Shown here: positions 26,179-33,800 of the stretch, piece after piece
Numbering within the stretch: the stretch's first letter is position 1
Layout of the letters: every line of letters starts with the position of its first letter
Origin: Chloroflexota bacterium
Lineage (GTDB): Bacteria > Chloroflexota > Chloroflexia > Thermomicrobiales > UBA6265
Reading direction: 5' to 3'
DNA length: 64,000 nucleotides
NCBI GenBank assembly: GCA_023389575.1
Contig: JAEWEG010000013.1
Coordinates: forward strand, 30,067 to 94,066
The notes under the pieces: model-generated
What the model was told of the DNA's origin: nothing
Database searches by the model: none
Seen by the model: only the letters and a program-made list of their open reading frames with translations
Made by a program: the position numbers and the translations under genes

Positions 26179-26823
26179 ATGGTCAATCGCCTCGATCTCC
26201 GGATCGTCCTCCGCCGCCGTCTCTCCGATACGAACAGCAATCCGCTGTGGGAGGAAGATTTCCTCAACGATGCCCTCACCGAGGCCGTCCGCCGCTACAG
26301 CACGTCCGTTCCTCGCCAGGCGGTCGCCGCCATGAACGTGATCGCCGGCGACCGGGAAATCTCCCTCCCGCCCAGCGTGAACGCCATGCGGATCGTCCAT
26401 GTCTTCGATGATCGTGGTGTGCCCTGGCGCCGCTGGGAACAGCGAGACGCCCCACCTCCCGCGCCGACCGGGTACGCCGAGACACCGGCGACCTGGCGGG
26501 CCTGGGGAACCAGCGTCATTCTCGCCGCCCCCGCCCCGCGCACGGGTCTTTGGCGACTGGAACACTACGCGAACCGCGACGAACCGGTGGATGACCTCAG
26601 CGATCTCGACATCTCGCCTGGCGACGAGGATCTCGTGCTGGCCCTGGCCGTCGCGGTGTCCCTCCAGCGCTGGGCCGTGGCGGAAGGAAAGCGGTACAAC
26701 GGCCGCTCCGGGGTGCATCCCATCGCCGCCGCCGCCCGTACCGCCCAGGCCGACGCCGACCGCCTGCTCTGGCACCGATTCCGTCATGTCCGGAGCGGTT
26801 CGCTCACCAACCGCATGGCCTGA
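26179..26823 (+). CDS. Phage head-tail adaptor-like protein
   Basis: A 214-residue protein following the portal. It starts with a helical block (VNRLDLRIVLRRRLSDTNSNPLWEEDFLNDALTEAVRRYS) that matches the opening helices of connector/adaptor proteins, then has a beta-rich centre and a helical C-terminus. ATG 26179 has AGAAAGGAG upstream. Position between portal and head-morphogenesis-like gene agrees with an adaptor. Assignment is by position and pattern, not by a signature motif. Confidence 0.55.
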   Translation: MVNRLDLRIVLRRRLSDTNSNPLWEEDFLNDALTEAVRRYSTSVPRQAVAAMNVIAGDREISLPPSVNAMRIVHVFDDRGVPWRRWEQRDAPPPAPTGYAETPATWRAWGTSVILAAPAPRTGLWRLEHYANRDEPVDDLSDLDISPGDEDLVLALAVAVSLQRWAVAEGKRYNGRSGVHPIAAAARTAQADADRLLWHRFRHVRSGSLTNRMA

Positions 26824-26846
26824 CCGCCATCGAAAGGAGATCCGCC

Positions 26847-27278
26847 ATGCGGAGCCGCTCAGCCACTGGCGCCATTGGCAACTTGAAACCCGCGCCCACT
26901 TCGGTGCGAGAAACTGTTGAAACGACCTGGACCACCTTTCGCGATCGGGCGGAGCGCGTGCTCGAACCCGTTTACTCGCTCGTTGCCCGGCTCATCCGCA
27001 TCTCCCGCTGGGTGCTCACCCGCGTCGCCCTTGTGTACCCCGTGCGGTGGTATGCCTGGCGGACCGCCCACGACGAGCGCACGTGCCCGGAGTGTGGCGC
27101 GATGAGTGGCCGGTCGTGGCCCGAGGATCGTCCCGGCCCCACGCCGCCGCTGCATGTGAACTGCCGCTGCCAGGTTGTGCCGCATCGCACCGAATGGCGG
27201 GTGCGCCACATTCCCACCTGGCAACTCCGCGTCACCACCCGCCAGCAGTGGGAATGGACCCGCACCGGCTGGGCCTGA
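26847..27278 (+). CDS. Head-morphogenesis (SPP1 gp7/Mu F-like) C-terminal domain only
   Basis: A 143-residue protein. Residues about 68-115 carry the C-terminal zinc-knuckle-like signature of phage minor head proteins: WRTAHDERTCPECGAMSG, then PPLHVNCRCQVVP. The N-terminal region has helices (VLEPVYSLVARLIRISRWVL) but not the full morphogenesis domain, which is normally over 200 residues. AAAGGAG precedes ATG 26847. It is therefore a short version or a truncated remnant that kept its metal-binding end. Confidence 0.7.
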   Translation: MRSRSATGAIGNLKPAPTSVRETVETTWTTFRDRAERVLEPVYSLVARLIRISRWVLTRVALVYPVRWYAWRTAHDERTCPECGAMSGRSWPEDRPGPTPPLHVNCRCQVVPHRTEWRVRHIPTWQLRVTTRQQWEWTRTGWA

Positions 27279-27381
27279 CCAGTCTCCACCACACCCCTCA
27301 ACCAACCGAACCGGCGCCCGGAACTCCACTCCGCGCGCCGGTTCGGCGCTTTCGCCCATCAAGGGAAAGGATCACCTCGCA

Positions 27382-29259
27382 ATGGCGCAATCCTCTGATA
27401 TCGTCCTCAACGGCGATCCATACATGCTCGTGGCGGCCCATGGCCGGGAAGGCTACCTGCGCTCGCAGGACGGCATCGACGAAGGCCGCACTGGACGCGT
27501 CAGCCAGACCGATTTCTTCGGCGGCACCCGCCGCGCGATCCAGCTCGAACGCGATCGTGGCTTCGCCTCACTGGAAGTTGGCCCCGCGCTCGGCGGGCAG
27601 GGTGTCTCGCCCTGGCCGTTCAGCGATACCGTCTCCCTGGCCAGCGGCACGCCAGACGGCTCACTCGCCTTTGAATATCCCCATGCCGTCATTCGCGACC
27701 ATCTCTATATCGGCATCGGCCAGTACCTCTACAAATCGGCCTCGCTCGCCGCTGGAGCGTGGGCCGCGCCAACCCGGATTTACGATGCCGGGTCCGGGAA
27801 CACCATCTGGTCGATCATCCAGTACGGCTGGAACATCATGCTCTCGTTCGGCGCCACCAAGGACATTACCCACGGGCTGTATCCCGATTTCACTTCGCCA
27901 AGCGTCCTCTTCGCCGGATCGCGCGGCTATCACATGGTTGCCTACCAGGGCTTCGCGATCTGGGCCGATGCCCGAGCCGAAGGGACCGGCTACCAGAACA
28001 TGCTCCAGATGGTGACCGGCTCCGGCATCCAGCAGCGACGCACCGCCTCGCCCATCCGCCGCGTCACCACCGCCCAGGCGGAGGTCGTCATCGCCACCAG
28101 CGACGCCGTGTACACCTACGCCGGCCGGATCGCCGAGTACACCGTGCCCAACCCCTCGCCCCCGCCCGATGACATGGAAGTGGAGCGCTGGACCGGCGAC
28201 GTGACCCCGTTTTTCCAGCATGGCGCCGCCACCTTCGCCGATGATTTTCGCTTCATTCTCGGGTTTGGCGGCCGCACCTATGCCTGGCTCGCCGGGATGG
28301 TTCTGGAGCACGACCCCAATGGGGAGCGCGCTGGCTGGCGCGAGACCGGCCTCTCTGGAGCGCGATGCCATGGCGCTTGCGTCGCGGCGGGCTATCTCAT
28401 CGTCTCACTGGTCACCCATCACGGCCGCTCGCAGGTATGGGCGTGGGATGGAGCGGGCTGGTGGCAGGTGGTCGATGACGACGAGCTGAGCGCGACCTGG
28501 CTCGCGCCGATCCCGCTCGCCGGGCTCGATGGCTACGACGTGGGTGTCTTCCGGGAGGGGTCGCGGGATGTGCGGATGCTGCGCCTCGTTCACCGCTCCA
28601 GCACCCACACCACCGTCCCCGCCATCGCGCCCAACCCGTATTACATCACCTCGATGATCGACGCTGGCGAGCGCGACAGGACGCGGGCCTGGCGTGGGAT
28701 TGGCGCGACGTTCGCCTCCCCGGTACTGTCTGGAAATCCCGCCAGCACGGAAGACGTCACCGTGTACCTCGACCATTCCACCGATGCCGGCGCCACCTGG
28801 ACCACCGCCGCGACGCATACCGCGACCGCCAACACCCTGGCCGGAAACACCTTCCAACTCGCCGCCGCGCTGACCGGGGCGGTCGCGCCGTGGATCATGC
28901 TGCGCGTGCGCTGGACTGGCACCTTCGACTGGGCTCCCACGCTCACCGGGCTGTGGGCCGAGTACGAAACGATGGATTCCCCGGCGCGCCGCCGCCGGTG
29001 GCGATTCACGGTGCAGGCCGAGGACCAGGTGGTTGACCGGGAAGGCGCCACGCTGACCCGTACCGGTCGCCAGCAGATCGCCGAACTCTGGGACCACTGG
29101 CGACAGGCCACCCCGCTACCGTTCCGCGATCTCGACTATGACGATGACGCCACGGAACGGCAGGTGAGGATCGTCGGTATCTCCGAGGCCGTCGCCGCTC
29201 CCCACCAGGCCGGTCGCTGGGGGCAATCGGCCGTCTCGCTCGTGCTGGTGGAGGTGTAA
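27382..29259 (+). CDS. Large phage structural (tail/receptor-type) protein
   Basis: A 625-residue protein starting at ATG 27382 after AAGGGAAAGGA. It is rich in short beta segments with repeated W/Y-G patterns (SIIQYGWNIMLSFGATKDITHG, YHMVAYQGFAIWADARAEG, QVWAWDGAGWWQVVDDDELS), consistent with a beta-propeller or jelly-roll structural component. The C-terminal part (VTVYLDHSTDAGATWTTAAT, WAPTLTGLWAEYETMDSPAR) resembles distal tail or baseplate-type domains. There is no signal peptide. Its placement after head-gene homologues supports a virion or tail-like particle role. Confidence 0.6.
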   Translation: MAQSSDIVLNGDPYMLVAAHGREGYLRSQDGIDEGRTGRVSQTDFFGGTRRAIQLERDRGFASLEVGPALGGQGVSPWPFSDTVSLASGTPDGSLAFEYPHAVIRDHLYIGIGQYLYKSASLAAGAWAAPTRIYDAGSGNTIWSIIQYGWNIMLSFGATKDITHGLYPDFTSPSVLFAGSRGYHMVAYQGFAIWADARAEGTGYQNMLQMVTGSGIQQRRTASPIRRVTTAQAEVVIATSDAVYTYAGRIAEYTVPNPSPPPDDMEVERWTGDVTPFFQHGAATFADDFRFILGFGGRTYAWLAGMVLEHDPNGERAGWRETGLSGARCHGACVAAGYLIVSLVTHHGRSQVWAWDGAGWWQVVDDDELSATWLAPIPLAGLDGYDVGVFREGSRDVRMLRLVHRSSTHTTVPAIAPNPYYITSMIDAGERDRTRAWRGIGATFASPVLSGNPASTEDVTVYLDHSTDAGATWTTAATHTATANTLAGNTFQLAAALTGAVAPWIMLRVRWTGTFDWAPTLTGLWAEYETMDSPARRRRWRFTVQAEDQVVDREGATLTRTGRQQIAELWDHWRQATPLPFRDLDYDDDATERQVRIVGISEAVAAPHQAGRWGQSAVSLVLVEV

Positions 29260-29269
29260 CCGACGTGTC

Positions 29270-29512
29270 TCAGGCCACGCGCCGCCGGTTCCATTCGTCC
29301 TTCGTCAGCGCCAGTTCGCAGGGGCGGCAGGCCGCGATCCACTCGATGTGGTCGGGATCGCGCTTGCGCTCCTCGCGGGTGGCCCGCAGTTCGAGCAGCT
29401 CCAGCGGCTTGCCACACTCCGGGCACCGAAACCGATCCAGCGTCAACCGCTCGTGATCGAGGAAGTCTTCATGATCGATGTCGTGTTCGTCGCCGTGGTT
29501 TCGAGACTGCAT
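29270..29512 (-). CDS. Small zinc-ribbon protein
   Basis: An 80-residue protein on the opposite strand to the phage-like genes. Two CxxC pairs (CPEC, CRPC) about 30 residues apart form a zinc-ribbon-like site. The N-terminus is acidic (GDEHDIDHEDFLDHERL). ATG 29512 is chosen because GGTGAGGA lies upstream and earlier in-frame starts read through the promoter of the next gene. It could be a small regulator or a phage-type accessory protein; function is not known. Confidence 0.6.
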   Translation of the reverse strand: MQSRNHGDEHDIDHEDFLDHERLTLDRFRCPECGKPLELLELRATREERKRDPDHIEWIAACRPCELALTKDEWNRRRVA

Positions 29513-29541
29513 GACTGGGCCAATCCTCACCTGAGACCATA

Positions 29542-29560
29542 AGAACATGTGTTCTATAGT
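29542..29560 (+). promoter_or_regulatory. LexA-like box fused to a -10 element, divergent promoter region
   Basis: AGAACATGTGTTCT (29542-29555) is a perfect palindrome with the GAAC-N4-GTTC core, directly abutting TATAGT (29555-29560). A repressor bound here would block a promoter reading toward the holin-like gene, and may also affect the divergent zinc-ribbon gene. The -35 is weak (TGAGAC). It is nearly identical to the site at 24640-24653. Confidence 0.55.
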
Positions 29561-29603
29561 GCCACGATCCGGCCCACAACTCAACCCGAAAGGACCTCCT
29601 CCC

Positions 29604-29909
29604 ATGACCATTCCCGATTCCCTCGACCTGCTGGCCGGCGTGCCGTTGATGGTGGTGGTGCCCGCGCTGGTGGAGCTCGCCAAGCGCCAAGGCATGCCAG
29701 TTCGCTATGCCGGATTGGCGTCGATCATCGCCGCCACGCTGCTGCTGGCCCTGGCGGGGTATGCTCTCGATCCCCACCTGGAACCACGAGATCCCGCCCG
29801 GTGGGTGGTTGGTGGCATCGTCTACGGTCTCGCCGCCGCCGGGCTCTACTCCCAGCGGGTCACGCTCACCAAACTGACTCCCGGAGACCCTGAATCCCCC
29901 GTATCATGA
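29604..29909 (+). CDS. Holin-like small membrane protein
   Basis: A 101-residue protein with three hydrophobic segments (residues about 8-22, 35-52 and 66-82) and a polar C-terminal tail (RVTLTKLTPGDPESP). ATG 29604 follows CGAAAGGAC. Size, topology and position at the end of phage-like genes fit a holin, and the promoter carries a LexA-like box as expected for induced lysis. No endolysin gene is next to it, so a role other than lysis is possible. Confidence 0.5.
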   Translation: MTIPDSLDLLAGVPLMVVVPALVELAKRQGMPVRYAGLASIIAATLLLALAGYALDPHLEPRDPARWVVGGIVYGLAAAGLYSQRVTLTKLTPGDPESPVS

Positions 29910-29982
29910 TCCCCGGCATTCTGGCCCGGACGAGCGGCCCGCCCCTCGTCCGGGCCATTTCATCGCACGCGAAAGGCAGCCA

Positions 29983-30645
29983 GTGAGTCACCCCCAGAGC
30001 ACCACGCACTACTCGGAGAAGACCCTGTCGCCAGAACCCACGGTTCACCCCACCTCGCTCATTCGCGACACCGAGCTGGGCGAATGGACCGACATCGGCC
30101 CCAACTGCTCCATCGTTGAGGCCTCGCTGGGCGACTACACCTACTGCGCGGGCGATGTCTCCATCATCTACGCCACGGTCGGCAAGTTCTGCTCCATCGC
30201 GTCCCACGTCCGCATCAATCCCGGCAACCACCCCATGGAGCGCGTCACGCAGCACCACATGACGTATCGTCGTCGCATGTTCGGGTTCGCCGAGACCGAC
30301 GACGACACCTTTTTCCAGTGGCGCCGTGACCATCACGTCACCATCGGCCACGATGTCTGGATCGGGCACGCGGCCGTCATCATGCCTGGCGTCACCATCG
30401 GGACCGGGGCGGTGATCGGGTCGCAGGCGGTCGTCACCAAGGATGTTGCGCCCTACACCATCGTCGGCGGGGTTCCGGCGAAGGTCATCCGCGAGCGCTT
30501 TCCACGCGATGTCGCCGCCCAGTTGGAGGCCATCGCCTGGTGGGACTGGCCCCGCGACCTCCTCGAAGCCCGCTTCGCCGACCTCAATGACCTCCCTCGT
30601 TTTCTTGAGTTGTACGGAGCATCAGAGGGTGATCCTGCTCGGTAG
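29983..30645 (+). CDS. Hexapeptide-repeat acetyltransferase (xenobiotic acetyltransferase type)
   Basis: A 220-residue left-handed beta-helix enzyme that should transfer acetyl from CoA. The XAT pattern is clear: GKFCSIASHVRINPGNHPM, then IGHDVWIGHAAVIMPGVTIGTGAVIGSQAVVTKDV, then VGGVPAKVIRERFP. The C-terminal helices read WWDWPRDLLEARFADLNDL. The start is GTG 29983. The acceptor could be a drug, sugar or phosphonate. Its 3' part is repeated at 35150-35400 and a shorter piece at 34968-34999, so this gene end has been a rearrangement hot spot. Confidence 0.88.
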   Translation: MSHPQSTTHYSEKTLSPEPTVHPTSLIRDTELGEWTDIGPNCSIVEASLGDYTYCAGDVSIIYATVGKFCSIASHVRINPGNHPMERVTQHHMTYRRRMFGFAETDDDTFFQWRRDHHVTIGHDVWIGHAAVIMPGVTIGTGAVIGSQAVVTKDVAPYTIVGGVPAKVIRERFPRDVAAQLEAIAWWDWPRDLLEARFADLNDLPRFLELYGASEGDPAR

Positions 30646-30863
30646 GGACGTGTTCGTGCATGCGCCACCTCGACGCGCCATGGCATCTCAGTATTTCTCA
30701 CGCCACCCGCCTCTCCAGATTGATGCCAATTACGTGATTTCACCGATGTTTCGGGGCTTTTGACCTGCCAGACTGGAATGGACGCATTGATTCGTACCAG
30801 CCGTGGCCCGTCAGGATCTCCTGACTCGTGTATGTCATGGCGATCAAGTGAAGAAAGGGCGAC

Positions 30864-33800
30864 ATGGGATCTGCTTCGTCACATCCGGGGCCCCTGACTT
30901 TCCGTCGACGCATCATGGCCGTGCTGGGGATGGCCTCCCTGCTCATGGCGATGTTGACGCCATTCGTCGATCTCCACGCTGGCGCGCTCGCCGGCCAGAA
31001 GGAGGTCGAGTGCAAGCCTGGATTCGTGCTCGACGAACGGACCGGCCAGTGCGTGCCGGAGAAGCCGGTCGAGGAGCCCAGATGCGAACCCGGCACCGTG
31101 CTCGATGAACGGACGGGCCGGTGTGTGCCTGACAAACCAGTCAATGACCCTCCAAGGTGCGAGCCTGGCACGGTGCTCGACGAACGATCTGGTGAATGTG
31201 TCCCGGAAAAACCGGTCGATGAACCCCCTCCCGAATGCCCGAAGGATCAGACCTGGAATCCGGACCGTGGCTGCGTGCCTGTCGCAACCGAGCCGCCCGC
31301 CCGGGAGCCGGAAGATCCCACCGTGGATGTGTATATCGAGAAGTACGATTGCGCCGCCCGTCCCGAAGTCAGCCTCAATCTGGACGATCCACGCGGTTTG
31401 GTCGAACAGTGCGCCGCCAATCAGGTTCCCATTGATATGTCCCACGATGTCGAGGGGGACGGACAGGATCCGTCCGGCCAGTCGGGAACCAGTGAGTTCA
31501 GTTGGCCCGATCAACCATCCGGCACACATGTCATCGAAGAGCAGGTTCCCGAGGGCTACGGTACCCCCGTGATCTACTGCACCGTTGTCGCACCCGGTGA
31601 AGATGGGCAGGTGCCCGTCAAGGTCCCCGTCCAAAAGGGGAACATGGTAGTCCTGGACGTGATGTCGGGTGGGGATGTGTACTGCCTGTGGTTCAACATC
31701 CAGGTGCCGGAGGAGTCGCCTCCAACCAATACCGGCGGCACGGTGGATATCTACAAGTCCGTGTGCCCGGCTGGTGTTCCCCCGGACATGGAAGTCGAGG
31801 CCTATCAGGACGAGTGCACGCTCACGGGCGACTGGGATTTCGAGGTCGAATGGACCGATGGAACCTTCACCACCGATGCCAACGGCTTCGTTGGGTGGAC
31901 CGATGTGCCGCCCGGCGAATGGCGAATCACGGAGGCGCTTCCCGAGGGGTATGGCGCGCCGGTCGTCTGGTGCCGCTGGCTCTCCTGGCCACCGGATGTG
32001 GTGGACGTCGACCCCTCCTGGTTCCTGCTGGACGCGGCGGAAGGAATCATCCTGATCCCGCTCAAGTACGGCGACATGCATATCGAATGCCGCTGGTTCA
32101 ACATGCGGGAAAAGGGAGCGTTCGAACCCACCCCACCACCAGGTGACGAGAAGCCGACCGAAGCATCGCGAGGCGTTGAGCTCACGGTCTACAAGTACCT
32201 GTGCCCAGCCGGATACAGTCCTGGAGCCCCTGGCAGCGATCCACTCCACGACTGCTCCATGCCCATGAACGGGGTCGTTTTTGCAATCGAACGCCCCGAC
32301 TCAATGGAGGTGCTGACAAGCACTGGCGATGCCGTCGATGGCGGGATCCATCTCAGCGGCAATCCACCCGGCGATTACACCATTACCGAAGAGCCGCCGG
32401 CGGGTATCGAGAGCGCGTTCGTGTGGAGTTGCTCCAACCATGGCACCACCATGCCAGGCGCCACCCCGCTCAGCGTTGGCTACCGTTATTCGCTCACCCC
32501 GCAGCCAGGCGACAGCATCACCTGCCTCTGGTTCAACATTCCGTTTGACAATGGCGTGTGGGACCCCGACCCGAATGTGGCCACCGAACCGCCTTCTTCC
32601 GACGACACCGGGATCGAGCTTCAGGTATTCAAGCTCTGGTGCTCGGACCAGGCCACCAGCACCACGGGCTACCAGCAACTGGTTGAGGAGTTCTGCGAAT
32701 TCAGCGAGGCGCAAACGGCCACGGTCACGGTGATGAGCGATGGGGGGAGTTCCACCAAGGCCATCGTGGGGCAAACCCCCGGCACCTGGAACCTCACCGG
32801 GGATTCGTGGGCGTTGTCGGAAGCGCAGGTGGAGGGCCATGGCTCGCCGGTCGCGTGGTGCCAGTTGGTGGGGGCCGGATCCGGTGATGGCGAACCATAC
32901 CGGTTGGAGAACAACGGCTGGTCCTGGATGCCGGAGGCGACGAGTTCGGGCGGTGACATGGCCTGCGCCATCTTCAATATCCCCGGGGAATTCGAGATTC
33001 CGGAGCCGACCGAGGTTCCCACCGAACCCCTGGAGCCCGCCGAGCTAACGATCTTCAAGTACGAATGCCCGGTCGATTACAGCCTCCGGAATAGCGGCGC
33101 CGATCCCGCCGTGGACTGCGTTATGCCTGTCGACGGGATGTCGTTCAGTCTCGAATCTGTCGACCCGGCCGGATATGAGGCCCAGTCAACGACCGGCGAT
33201 GCCATCGAAGGCGCGGTCGTCTTCGGTGGGCTTGCGCCAGGCGACTACGTGGTCAGCGAGGTGCCATACGCCGGCATCCAGACATTCTTCGTCTGGAACT
33301 GCTCCAACCTTGGCGTTCCCGTGCCGGGCGACGCCCCGCTCGCCTACTGGACCAGCCTCTCGTTGACCCTGCAGGCAGGCGACAGCGTTACCTGTTACTG
33401 GTTCAACATCCCGGCTGGCGACGTGTTTGAACTGGACCCGAACCCCCAGGCTCCCACCGAACCCCCGGAACCCACCGCGGAGCCAACGCCAACACCCGCG
33501 GAACCCACCGAGGAGGAAGTGGAGGATCCCGAACCCCTGGTCACACCCTGGCCCGAGCAGGTGGTCGACCTGCGGGTCTCCAAGATGTGGTGCTCGGATG
33601 AGGCCAGCAGTCAAATGGATTACCAGCAACTGATCGAGGACTTCTGCGAGTTCAGCGACAAGCGCACGGCCAACGTAACGGTGGCCAGCGATGGTGGAAG
33701 TTCAACCAAATCCATCGCTAGCCGAACACCCGCCACCTGGGTCGTTCCCAGAAATACCTGGACGATCTCGGAGGCCCCGGTGGACGGCTACATCGATGCC

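Noticed and set aside
24652..26787. 711-codon minus-strand frame opposite the portal and adaptor genes
   Set aside because: Low-complexity antisense composition, spans two real plus-strand genes and their gap.
30879..32249. 456-codon minus-strand frame opposite the giant gene
   Set aside because: Mirror of the repetitive plus-strand repeats; no independent domain.
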